25,571 bases of DNA, from positions 1-25,571 of the forward strand of contig DAINQU010000033.1 in the NCBI GenBank assembly GCA_036742455.1, written 5' to 3'. The notes below the pieces were generated by a model. The model made no database searches. It saw only the letters and a program-made list of their open reading frames with translations, and was not told where the DNA came from. Each line of letters starts with the position of its first letter. The first letter of the stretch is position 1. The DNA comes from CAIKZZ01 sp036742455 (GTDB lineage: Bacteria > Pseudomonadota > Gammaproteobacteria > Steroidobacterales > Steroidobacteraceae). This document shows positions 6,333 to 14,125 of this stretch, piece by piece. Both the position numbers and the translations under genes were made by a program.

Positions 6333-9218
6333 ATGTACGCCATAGATCATTATGACTGCGGTACCCCGCCATCCACTTCCGAGACACTTGTCGCGGTAGA
6401 AATCGACGGAATGACGATCCAGGTGCCAGAAGGCACCTCGGTGATGCGAGCAGCCGCGCTTGCGGGCACGAGCATCCCCAAACTCTGCGCAACGGACAGC
6501 CTGAAGGCGTTCGGTTCGTGCCGCCTTTGCCTCGTTGAGATCGAAGGGCGCCGCGGTTATCCCGCGTCGTGCACCACACTCGTTGCCGACGGCATGAAGA
6601 TTCGCACGGACAGCGACAAGCTCTCGCAGCTACGCCGCGGCGTCGTCGAGCTCTACGTGTCCGAGCATCCGCTGGATTGCGATGGCTGTCCGGCGGATGG
6701 CCACTGTGAACTGCAGGATATGGCCAAACTCCACGGCGTGACGGACAACGTCTACGCTGAGGACGGTCGTTGTCCGCAACGCATCACCCACGAGTCCAAA
6801 GCGCGCGTGCAGGCGCTGATGACGGACGACTCGAACCCGTACTTCAGTTTCGATCCCTCGCTCTGCATTGCATGCTCGCGTTGTGTGCGGGCGTGCGATG
6901 AAACGCAGGGCACGATTGCACTGACGATTTCTGGCCGCGGACTGGCGTCGCAAGTCAGCGCGTCGGCAGGGGAGTCGTTCATCGACTCTGAATGCGTTTC
7001 GTGCGGCGCTTGTGTGGAGGCCTGCCCGACCGCGGCCTTGTCCGAAAAATCGATTGCTGCGTTCGCGCGGCCGGCTGAAAAGTCGGTCACGACGACGTGC
7101 GCATACTGTGGCGTGGGTTGCTCGCTCAAGGCGGAAGTGATCGACGGCCAAGTGTCGCGAATGGTGCCCAACCGTGACGGTGACGCCAATCACGGCCACG
7201 CCTGTGTGAAGGGACGGTTTGCGTACGGTTACGCGACTCACCCGGACCGCATCACGGCGCCGATGATTCGCGCCAAGATCACCGATCCCTGGCGGGAAGT
7301 CAGCTGGGAAGAGGCGATCAATTACACGGCCAGCGAGTTCCGTCGTATTCAGGCGAAGTACGGCCGCGGATCGGTCGGCGGCATCACGTCATCGCGTTGC
7401 ACCAATGAAGAAGTCTTCTTGGTCCAAAAGATGATCCGCGCGGCGTTTGGCAACAACAACGTGGATACCTGCGCTCGCGTGTGCCATTCCCCGACCGGAT
7501 TTGGTCTGAAGCAGACGCTGGGTGAGTCCGCGGGTACGCAGACGTTCTTGTCAGTGATGAAGTCGGATGTGGTCATCGTGATGGGCGCGAACCCCACCGA
7601 CGGGCACCCCGTTTTTGCCTCGCACCTGAAGCGTGCGTTGCGTGCCGGCACGAAATTGATCGTGATTGATCCGCGTGAAATTCAATTGGTGCGCACGCCG
7701 CACATCGAAGCGGCGTATCACCTGCAGCTGCGTCCGGGTACGAACGTGGCGATGATCACGGCCTTGGCCCATGTGATCGTCACCGAAAGTTTGATCAAGC
7801 ACGAATACGTGGCGGAGCGCTGCGAGAAAGAGGCGTTCGATAAGTGGTCTAAGTGGGTTGCCGACCCGCGGCACTCGCCCGAGGCCACGGAAGCAGTGAC
7901 CGGCGTGCCCGCGGCGACCGTACGTGGCGCTGCGCGCCTTTATGCGACGGCTAACAACGGCGCGATCTATTACGGTCTCGGTGTGACCGAACACAGCCAA
8001 GGCAGCACGACCGTGATGGGCATCGCGAATCTCGCGATGGCGACGGGCAACGTGGGCCGTGAAGGCGTGGGCGTGAACCCGCTGCGCGGACAGAACAATG
8101 TGCAGGGCTCGTGTGACATGGGTTCGTTCCCGCACGAGTTGCCGGGCTACCGTCACGTATCCGATGACGCCACGCGTCACCTTTTTGAAGGTGACTGGGG
8201 CGTTGAGCTGTCCGATGAGCCGGGATTGCGCATTCCCAATATGTTCGAAGCGGCCCTCGATGGCAGCTTCAAGGGCATGTACATCCAGGGCGAAGATTTG
8301 GCGCAGTCGGACCCGAATACCCATCACGTGGTCGCGGCACTGTCGGCGCTCGAGTGCTTGGTGGTGCAGGATATCTTCATGTGCGAGACGGCGAAGTTCG
8401 CGCACGTCTTGCTCCCGGGCTCTTCCTTCTTGGAGAAGGACGGAACGTTCACCAATGCCGAGCGCCGTGTCTCGCGCGTGCGCAAAGTGATCGAGCCGCT
8501 CGCGGGTTACGCGGATTGGGAAGTGACGCAGCTGCTGTCCAACGCGCTCGGCTATCCCATGAACTATCGGCATCCGTCGGAGATCATGGATGAGATCGCG
8601 CGCCTGATGCCGACGTTCCACGGTATCTCGTACGAAAAGCTGGATCGGCTGGGCAGCATCCAATGGCCCTGCAATGCCGACGCGCCGGAAGGAACGCCGA
8701 CGATGCACATCGGCTCGTTCGTTCGCGGCAAGGGCAAATTCTTCGTGACCGAATACGTGCCGACGCCGGAGCGTGTGAACGCGCGCTTCCCGTTGCTGTT
8801 AACCACGGGTCGAGTGCTCACCCAGTACAACGTCGGCGCACAGACGCGTCGCACGGCCAATAACGTCTGGCACTCCGAGGACACGGTCGAGATTCATCCG
8901 CATGACGCCGAGGTGCGCGGCATTGTGGACGGCGATTGGATCGGTATCGCCAGCCGCGCCGGCGAAACCGTCTTGCGTGCCGAGGTGACGGATCGTGTGC
9001 AACCGGGTGTCATCTATACGACCTTCCACTTCCCGGAATCGGGTGCGAATGTCGTGACGACCGACAATTCGGACTGGGCAACGAATTGCCCCGAGTACAA
9101 GGTCACGGCCGTTCAGGTGGTGAAGGTGGAGAAGCCGCTCGACTGGCAGCTCCGGTTCCGTCAGAACCGCGAGTCTCGCCTGCCATTGCGTTCCGACACT
9201 GCCCACGTAACGGCCTGA
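6333..9218 (+). CDS. fdsA: NAD-dependent formate dehydrogenase, alpha (molybdenum catalytic) subunit
   Basis: This catalytic subunit oxidises formate to CO2 at a bis-MGD molybdenum centre in the cytoplasm. The 961-residue protein has, in order: a [2Fe-2S] ferredoxin domain (C52, C63, C66, C80); a complex-I-type HxxxCxxCx5C site (H112, C116, C119, C125); two ferredoxin [4Fe-4S] sites (C178/181/184/188 and C221/224/227/231); a molybdopterin oxidoreductase N-terminal [4Fe-4S] site (C256/259/263/291); and the molybdenum domains with the metal-binding Cys at 384 in ARVCHSPTG followed by His 385. The Mo ligand is Cys, not selenocysteine. The C-terminal molybdopterin-dinucleotide-binding domain is complete. 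A GAGGA motif 8 nt upstream supports ATG 6333. No gene lies between it and fdsD, where fdsC is found in the Cupriavidus and Rhodobacter operons. Confidence 0.97.
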   Translation: MYAIDHYDCGTPPSTSETLVAVEIDGMTIQVPEGTSVMRAAALAGTSIPKLCATDSLKAFGSCRLCLVEIEGRRGYPASCTTLVADGMKIRTDSDKLSQLRRGVVELYVSEHPLDCDGCPADGHCELQDMAKLHGVTDNVYAEDGRCPQRITHESKARVQALMTDDSNPYFSFDPSLCIACSRCVRACDETQGTIALTISGRGLASQVSASAGESFIDSECVSCGACVEACPTAALSEKSIAAFARPAEKSVTTTCAYCGVGCSLKAEVIDGQVSRMVPNRDGDANHGHACVKGRFAYGYATHPDRITAPMIRAKITDPWREVSWEEAINYTASEFRRIQAKYGRGSVGGITSSRCTNEEVFLVQKMIRAAFGNNNVDTCARVCHSPTGFGLKQTLGESAGTQTFLSVMKSDVVIVMGANPTDGHPVFASHLKRALRAGTKLIVIDPREIQLVRTPHIEAAYHLQLRPGTNVAMITALAHVIVTESLIKHEYVAERCEKEAFDKWSKWVADPRHSPEATEAVTGVPAATVRGAARLYATANNGAIYYGLGVTEHSQGSTTVMGIANLAMATGNVGREGVGVNPLRGQNNVQGSCDMGSFPHELPGYRHVSDDATRHLFEGDWGVELSDEPGLRIPNMFEAALDGSFKGMYIQGEDLAQSDPNTHHVVAALSALECLVVQDIFMCETAKFAHVLLPGSSFLEKDGTFTNAERRVSRVRKVIEPLAGYADWEVTQLLSNALGYPMNYRHPSEIMDEIARLMPTFHGISYEKLDRLGSIQWPCNADAPEGTPTMHIGSFVRGKGKFFVTEYVPTPERVNARFPLLLTTGRVLTQYNVGAQTRRTANNVWHSEDTVEIHPHDAEVRGIVDGDWIGIASRAGETVLRAEVTDRVQPGVIYTTFHFPESGANVVTTDNSDWATNCPEYKVTAVQVVKVEKPLDWQLRFRQNRESRLPLRSDTAHVTA

Positions 9219-9235
9219 GCGTAGGGAGAAAGGCG

Positions 9236-9472
9236 ATGCAAGCAGAACTGTTGGTTCGCATGATCAATCAGATCGCTGACTTTTACGGGTCCGGCTCCGA
9301 GGCGGACGTTGCTGCCCAAGAAACGCTCATGCATGTGAAGCGGATGTGGGCGGATCGCATGCGTCGCCAGATGGTCGAGATTGGCCCGGCCGATCCGGGT
9401 TTGGGCCCGGTGGCCCGCCGTGCGGTCGAACTTTTGGTCGCGACCGACGCCCCGTCCCGAGTGGCGGGATAG
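9236..9472 (+). CDS. fdsD: Formate dehydrogenase delta subunit
   Basis: A 78-residue protein beginning MQAELLVRMINQIADFYG, with a central KRMWADRMRRQM segment. Both are characteristic of the FdsD family. FdsD is a small subunit found only with fds-type formate dehydrogenases; it is required for full activity or assembly in other organisms, but its exact role is less clear than that of the other subunits. AGGGAG lies 7 nt before ATG 9236, and the gene starts 17 nt after the fdsA stop. It closes the operon, with a strong inverted repeat 24 nt after its stop. Length and motifs are normal. Confidence 0.92.
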   Translation: MQAELLVRMINQIADFYGSGSEADVAAQETLMHVKRMWADRMRRQMVEIGPADPGLGPVARRAVELLVATDAPSRVAG

Positions 9473-9496
9473 CGGTCAGCTGAGAAATCCGCGAAA

Positions 9497-9526
9497 CTCG
9501 CGCGGCCCGTTCTCGGGCCGCGCGAG
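9497..9526 (+). terminator. Strong hairpin between fdsD and ctaA
   Basis: A perfect 13-bp inverted repeat (ctcgcgcggcccg / cgggccgcgcgag) with a ttct loop. It follows fdsD and precedes ctaA by 11-14 nt. There is no U-tract, so it may only pause or weaken transcription, or protect the upstream mRNA. Its right arm overlaps GAGGA (9524-9528), the likely ctaA ribosome binding site. Confidence 0.6.
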
Positions 9527-9537
9527 GATGAACTGCC

Positions 9538-10554
9538 GTGATGACGTCCTATTCTCTAGTCCCCTTCCGTCGCTGGGCGCGTTTTGGTGCCTTGCTGGCC
9601 GCGATCGTTGTCATTGTCGGTGCGTGGGTACGGCTCACGAATGCCGGCCTCGGCTGCCCCGATTGGCCTGGCTGTTACGGTCATGTGCATCCCGCTCAGG
9701 TGGTGGAGCAGGTTGATACCGCGCAGGCGGCGTACGCCGCTCGACCGTTCGACTATCAGAAAGCGTTGCACGAGATGGTGCATCGCTACATCGCCTCAAC
9801 GCTGGGCCTGGTCGTGCTCGGTCTCGCCATTTATGCGTTTCGGCACCGCCGCAACCCGCGGCAGCCGGTTCGTCTTCCCTTGGTGCTGCCACTGATCATT
9901 GGGGCACAAGGGGCGCTCGGGGCCTTTACCGTGACCTTGTTGCTGACACCGGTGATTGTGACGTCCCATCTGTTGGGCGGCTTAACCACCCTGTCGATAC
10001 TGTGGTGGTTGTCGCTGACGCCGGAGACGCGCAGCCCGAGTGCCGCCGAGCGTTCGACGCGTCCGTTGGCGATGTTCGCGATGGCAGCACTGATCGTGCA
10101 ACTCTTTCTCGGCGGCTGGACGAGCACCAACTATGCCGCCGTCGCCTGCCCTGACTTTCCCACCTGTCAGGGCACCTACCACCCATCGACCAATTTCGCC
10201 GAGGCGTTTCGCTTTGCCCATGAGCAGGGTAAAGATTATGAAGGCGGAGTGCTCTCGCAAGCCGCCCGTACCGCCATCCATTACACCCATCGGATTGGGG
10301 CCGTTGTCGCGGGCAGCTTGCTGTTTCTCACCGGTTTATTGACCGCGTTGCGCGCGCGAACCTCGCGCGTCCGCTCAGCCGGATTGGCGCTGATGGGCGC
10401 GGTGGTGTTGCAATGGCTGATCGGCATGAATTTGATCTGGCGAGGATTCCCGCTGTGGTTGGGAACGGCGCACAACGCGGGCGCGGTCGTGCTGTTGTTG
10501 GCGACGCTGACGGTCGTCCGGCGCCTCTGGCCCGCTCGCAACGAGGGTCCGTGA
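9538..10554 (+). CDS. ctaA: Heme A synthase (COX15/CtaA)
   Basis: CtaA oxidises the C8 methyl of heme O to a formyl group, giving heme A for the aa3 oxidase. The protein (338 residues) has about eight membrane helices in two related halves. The heme-binding histidines are visible as H78/H82 (HEMVH), H144 (TSHLLGG), H251 (HYTHRIG) and H312 (TAHNAG). Each half carries a Cys pair, CPDWPGC (40-46) and CPDFPTC (204-210), as in proteobacterial members. Start: GTG 9538 is 9 nt after GAGGA, and ATG 9541 directly follows as the alternative. Together with ctaB it makes the heme needed by CtaD at the other end of the cluster. Confidence 0.96.
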   Translation: MMTSYSLVPFRRWARFGALLAAIVVIVGAWVRLTNAGLGCPDWPGCYGHVHPAQVVEQVDTAQAAYAARPFDYQKALHEMVHRYIASTLGLVVLGLAIYAFRHRRNPRQPVRLPLVLPLIIGAQGALGAFTVTLLLTPVIVTSHLLGGLTTLSILWWLSLTPETRSPSAAERSTRPLAMFAMAALIVQLFLGGWTSTNYAAVACPDFPTCQGTYHPSTNFAEAFRFAHEQGKDYEGGVLSQAARTAIHYTHRIGAVVAGSLLFLTGLLTALRARTSRVRSAGLALMGAVVLQWLIGMNLIWRGFPLWLGTAHNAGAVVLLLATLTVVRRLWPARNEGP

Positions 10555-10612
10555 TACCCTTCGCGCCCCACCGCTCCGCTGTCGGAGAGGCTGACCGTGG
10601 GATCGATCTGCC

Positions 10613-11530
10613 ATGACGACTGACGCTGAGCCATTGCCGCGGGCCCGACCGGGTTGGCGCGAATACCTGGAGCTGACCAAGCCGCGAGTGGTCTTGCTCA
10701 TCGTGTTTACCGCGCTCGTCGGTATGTTTTTGGCCGTGCCGGGGCTGCCGCCGTTGCGCGCACTCGTGTTCGGCTCACTGGGGATCTGGCTCGCAGCGTC
10801 GTCCGCTGCGGCGGTCAATCACGTGATTGACCAACGCATTGACGGCGAGATGGCCCGGACGCGGCATCGACCGCTGCCGGAAGGCAAGATGGACGAGATG
10901 CGAGCGGTGTGGTTCTCGCTCATCCTCGGCGCGCTTGCGATGGTGCTGTTGATCGTTTGGGTCAATGCGCTCACCGCTCTGCTGACCTTCGCGTCGCTGA
11001 TCGGTTACGCCATCGTCTACACACTCTGGCTGAAGCGCGCGACGCCTCAGAATATCGTCATTGGCGGCGCTGCGGGCGCGGCACCGCCGGTCCTCGGTTG
11101 GACCGCCGTCACCGGCGATGTGCATGCCAACGCGCTGCTGCTGTTCCTGATTATTTTCGCATGGACGCCGCCGCATTTTTGGGCGCTGGCGATCGCGCGG
11201 CGAGAGGAATACGCGAAGATCGGTATGCCGATGTTGCCCGTGGTGTACGGTATTCAACTAACGCGTCTGCACATCCTGCTCTACACGATCATTCTGACGC
11301 TCATCACCGTCATGCCGGTCTTAACGGGCATGTCCGGTTGGGTGTACGGAATCGCTGCGGTGGGACTCGATGCCCGATTCTTGTGGCACGTGTGGCGCTT
11401 GTATCGGGACGGCGATGCCGATGCGGCTCGCCCCATGCGAACGTTTTGGTGGTCGATTGCCTACCTCGGCTACCTCTTCGGCGCCTTGCTCGTGGATCAC
11501 TACACCGAGCGATTGATAACGTTCGGCTAA
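10613..11530 (+). CDS. ctaB: Protoheme IX farnesyltransferase (heme O synthase)
   Basis: CtaB/CyoE attaches a farnesyl group to protoheme to form heme O, the substrate of CtaA. The 305-residue UbiA-superfamily protein has about nine membrane helices. The prenyl-diphosphate motif NxxxDxxxD is at N69-D77 (NHVIDQRID), followed by MARTRHRPLP. The typical ATPQNIVIGGAAGAAPP loop and REEYAKIGMPMLP are present. The start ATG 10613 is 58 nt after ctaA; the gap contains a small ctccg/cggag stem. The gene ends 14 nt from a convergent hydrolase gene and no terminator is visible there. Nothing is missing. Confidence 0.96.
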   Translation: MTTDAEPLPRARPGWREYLELTKPRVVLLIVFTALVGMFLAVPGLPPLRALVFGSLGIWLAASSAAAVNHVIDQRIDGEMARTRHRPLPEGKMDEMRAVWFSLILGALAMVLLIVWVNALTALLTFASLIGYAIVYTLWLKRATPQNIVIGGAAGAAPPVLGWTAVTGDVHANALLLFLIIFAWTPPHFWALAIARREEYAKIGMPMLPVVYGIQLTRLHILLYTIILTLITVMPVLTGMSGWVYGIAAVGLDARFLWHVWRLYRDGDADAARPMRTFWWSIAYLGYLFGALLVDHYTERLITFG

Positions 11531-11544
11531 ACGCCACGCGTGCT

Positions 11545-12213
11545 TCAGCGTCCGACGGCGCGATCGGACACGTAGGGGTTGGAGCGTCGCTCCGCGCCGA
11601 ACGTAGACGTTGGGCCGTGACCGGGCAGAAAGGTCACGTCATCCCCAAACGGGAATAACTTCTCGCGGATTGAATGAATCAGGTCGGAATGATTGCCCCC
11701 GGGGAAGTCCGTGCGGCCGATCGATCCTTGAAACAACACGTCACCGACCACGGCGAAACGACTCGGTTGGTGGATGAACACCACGTGTCCGGGGGTATGC
11801 CCCGGGCAATGCACGACGTCGAGCGTCTGTGTGCCGATGTGGACCGTGTCTCCATCGTGTAGCCAACGATCCGGCTCGAACGGTCCCTCGCAGGCAAACC
11901 CGTACTGCTGCGCCGACGGCTGCAGCCGGTCGATCCAGTACTGGTCCCCCTCGTGGGGGCCCTCGATGGGAACGCCGAGGCGACGGTGCAACTCGGCCGT
12001 TGCCGCGGCATGGTCGACATGGGCGTGCGTGATGAGGATCCGTTCAATGGTCACGCCCTCTCGCTCGGCGAGCGCGAGGATGCGGTCCACCTCGCCGCCC
12101 GGATCAATGACCGCCCCCCGGCCGGTGGCGGCCTCCCACACGAGAGAGCAGTTTTGCTGAAACGGGGTCACCGGCAAGACGGCGACGCGAAGAGCAGGGG
12201 CATTAGCGTTCAT
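11545..12213 (-). CDS. MBL-fold metallohydrolase, glyoxalase II-like
   Basis: A 222-residue cytoplasmic metallo-beta-lactamase-fold hydrolase. The metal ligands are intact: THAHVDH (62-68), H139 in CPGHTPGH, D158 in VVGDVLF and H199 in LPGHGPTS. The sequence resembles the YcbL-type (type II glyoxalase) group, which hydrolyses thioesters such as S-lactoylglutathione in some members. The substrate here cannot be read from sequence. It lies downstream of the aldehyde dehydrogenase gene on the same strand but is separated by a terminator-like structure, so it may be transcribed independently. It converges on ctaB. Confidence 0.88.
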   Translation of the reverse strand: MNANAPALRVAVLPVTPFQQNCSLVWEAATGRGAVIDPGGEVDRILALAEREGVTIERILITHAHVDHAAATAELHRRLGVPIEGPHEGDQYWIDRLQPSAQQYGFACEGPFEPDRWLHDGDTVHIGTQTLDVVHCPGHTPGHVVFIHQPSRFAVVGDVLFQGSIGRTDFPGGNHSDLIHSIREKLFPFGDDVTFLPGHGPTSTFGAERRSNPYVSDRAVGR

Positions 12214-12245
12214 GCTGCGACGATGCCAGATGCGGTGGCGTGAAA

Positions 12246-12286
12246 GAAGCCCAACGAGGGCTTCGGGCCTGCGGGATGCCCGAAGC
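12246..12286 (-). terminator. Terminator with a competing upstream hairpin after the aldehyde dehydrogenase gene
   Basis: Read on the minus strand, GAAGCCC-tcgtt-GGGCTTC followed by TTTC (complement of 12246-12264 and just below) forms a rho-independent-type terminator 39 nt after the aldehyde dehydrogenase stop. An overlapping 9-bp stem, GCTTCGGGC / GCCCGAAGC (12286-12260), shares the middle segment, so the two hairpins exclude each other. The downstream hydrolase start is at 12213. Confidence 0.62.
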
Positions 12287-12302
12287 CGGCCACGGTGGGC
12301 GC

Positions 12303-13802
12303 CTACTCGACGTCGAACTGAACGCCTTGCGCTAAGGGCAGCGCGCCAGAGTAGTTCACCGTTTGCGTCTGGCGGCGCATGTAGGCTTTCCAGGCATCCG
12401 ATCCGGACTCGCGGCCACCGCCGGTCTCTTTCTCTCCCCCAAATGCGCCGCCGATCTCCGCGCCACTCGGCCCAATATTGATGTTCGCGATACCGCAGTC
12501 GCTGCCCTCAGCCGATAAGAACCACTCCGACTCCATCAGGTCGCGAGTCATCAGACTCGACGAGAGTCCTTGTGCCACGCCGTTGTTGCCAGCGACCGCC
12601 TCGGCGAGGGTCTCGTAGCGGAACACGTAGAGGATGGGCGCGAAGGTTTCGCGCGCCGTGACGGCACAGGGGTGCGGCATTTCGACGAGGGCGGGGCGCA
12701 CGTAGTACCCGTCGAGTCCGGGCACCGCCACCCGCTCGCCGCCATGGACCCGTCCGCCCGCCGCGCGCGCGTCCGCGAGCGCCGTTTGCATCGCCTCGAA
12801 CGCCGTCGCGTCGATCAGCGGACCAACCAAGGTGCCCGCGACCCGCGGATCGCCGACCGCGAGGCTGGCATACGCACGCTGCAAGCGACTGACTAAGCTG
12901 TCGTAACGGGACGCGTGGACATAGAGGCGGCGTGCGGTCGTGCAGCGTTGCCCTGCCGTGCCGGCGGCGGCGAAGGTGATGGCGCGTACCGCCAGATCCT
13001 CGTGGGCGGTCGGCGCAACGATGATGGCGTTATTGCCGCCGAGCTCCAGCAGGCTGCGCCCAAAACGACCTGCCACGGTCACCGCGACGTCGCGTCCCAT
13101 GCGGGTGCTGCCGGTGGCGGACACCAGCGGAATACGCCTATCCGCGGCGAGAGACTCGCCCACGTCACGACCGCCGTGCACGACGGTGGAGAGATGCGTC
13201 GGAGCCTCGGGGAAGTCCCGCGCCACCGCATCGAGGAGCGATGCCAGCGCCAGAGCGGTCAACGGCGTTTTCTCGGAGGGCTTCCAGACGATGCTGTTGC
13301 CACAGATCAGTGCCAACGCCGCATTCCAGGACCAGACGGCCATCGGAAAATTGAATGCCGTGATGATGGCCACGGGCCCGAGCGGATGCCAGCGCTCTTG
13401 CATGTGATGCCCGGGCCGCTCTGACGCGATCGTCAGGCCATAGAGTTGGCGCGAAAGGCCGACCGCGAAATCGCAGATGTCGATGACCTCCTGCACCTCA
13501 CCGGCCGCCTCACTGGTGATTTTGCCCACCTCCAGCGTAATCAGCGTGGCCAGCGCCTGTTTGTGGCGTCGCACGGACTCGCCGAACAGGCGAACCAGTT
13601 CGCCGCGCCGAGGCGCGGGCACCCGGCGCCACTGCAAAAATGCCGCCACTGACGCCGCCACGGTCTGTTCGCGCTGCGCGGGGTCCGCGACACGGACTCG
13701 ACCGAGCTCGGTGCCGTCAATCGGCGAGCGGCTGACTAGGTCGCCACCGTCAAGCGCGCGGACGTCGACGCCGAGGCTCTGCAAACACTCGAATGCATTC
13801 AT
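12303..13802 (-). CDS. amaB: ALDH7-family aldehyde dehydrogenase (probable piperideine-6-carboxylate / aminoadipate semialdehyde dehydrogenase)
   Basis: A 499-residue NAD(P)+-dependent aldehyde dehydrogenase. Catalytic residues are visible: N151 (AFNFPMAVW), E253 (LLELGGNN) and C287 (GQRCTTARR), with GSTRMG at 231-236. The C-terminal block SGAEIGGAFGGEKETGGGRE followed by SGSDAWKAYMRRQT is the signature of the ALDH7/antiquitin group, which oxidises alpha-aminoadipic semialdehyde in lysine and pipecolate breakdown. The substrate is inferred from the family. The start is ATG 13802, preceded by AAGGA at 8-nt spacing. The frame is open 46 codons further upstream, but that part looks unlike protein-coding N-termini of the family. 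A divergent Lrp/AsnC regulator lies upstream, consistent with amino-acid-responsive control. Confidence 0.9.
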   Translation of the reverse strand: MNAFECLQSLGVDVRALDGGDLVSRSPIDGTELGRVRVADPAQREQTVAASVAAFLQWRRVPAPRRGELVRLFGESVRRHKQALATLITLEVGKITSEAAGEVQEVIDICDFAVGLSRQLYGLTIASERPGHHMQERWHPLGPVAIITAFNFPMAVWSWNAALALICGNSIVWKPSEKTPLTALALASLLDAVARDFPEAPTHLSTVVHGGRDVGESLAADRRIPLVSATGSTRMGRDVAVTVAGRFGRSLLELGGNNAIIVAPTAHEDLAVRAITFAAAGTAGQRCTTARRLYVHASRYDSLVSRLQRAYASLAVGDPRVAGTLVGPLIDATAFEAMQTALADARAAGGRVHGGERVAVPGLDGYYVRPALVEMPHPCAVTARETFAPILYVFRYETLAEAVAGNNGVAQGLSSSLMTRDLMESEWFLSAEGSDCGIANINIGPSGAEIGGAFGGEKETGGGRESGSDAWKAYMRRQTQTVNYSGALPLAQGVQFDVE

Positions 13803-14125
13803 GAAACAGTCCTTCCCGTGGCGGCCTCTGCGGCCGACGCTTCTATGTGCAAAGCGTAGGCGCGGCTGAAGCGGTTGGCGAGAAATTCCTGCGCATGGGG
13901 ATTGCCGTACTGAGGGCGCCGCGCTGAGGTCGAGAGCCACCGCCGCCGTAGGCCGATCGCCCGCGCTCAGCGATTCCCTCTCGACGCCCCGGTGACGGGC
14001 AATCCAGGATTCCAGCAGAAGAGCGCTGACCCATCCCGCGTCTGCCGAGAGCGTCGTTGAAGTGCGCGAATATTTTGGCGAATATAGAGATTGCTGCAGT
14101 CACTTTAACGAATGTTGCATTCATT
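13803..14125. promoter_or_regulatory. Divergent control region between the ALDH7 gene and the Lrp-type regulator
   Basis: This 323-nt gap is GC-rich on the left and turns AT-rich from about 14066. The AT-rich part has a direct repeat gcgaatat at 14066-14073 and 14078-14085, which also reads as the inverted pair atatt/aatat, and a second inverted repeat gaatg-ttg-cattc (14110-14122) directly before the regulator start. AT-rich imperfect palindromes are typical Lrp/AsnC targets, so autoregulation and control of the divergent dehydrogenase are likely. TATAGA at 14083-14088 is a possible -10, but its best -35 (TTGAAG, 14057-14062) is 20 nt away. Confidence 0.5.

Noticed and set aside
7551..8708. 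385-codon minus-strand open frame opposite fdsA
   Set aside because: It is fully antisense to the molybdenum domain of fdsA, has no recognisable motif and no ribosome binding site support.
13803..13940. 46-codon N-terminal extension of the ALDH7 gene
   Set aside because: ATG 13802 has a good ribosome binding site, and the family N-terminus begins there. The extension does not resemble family members.
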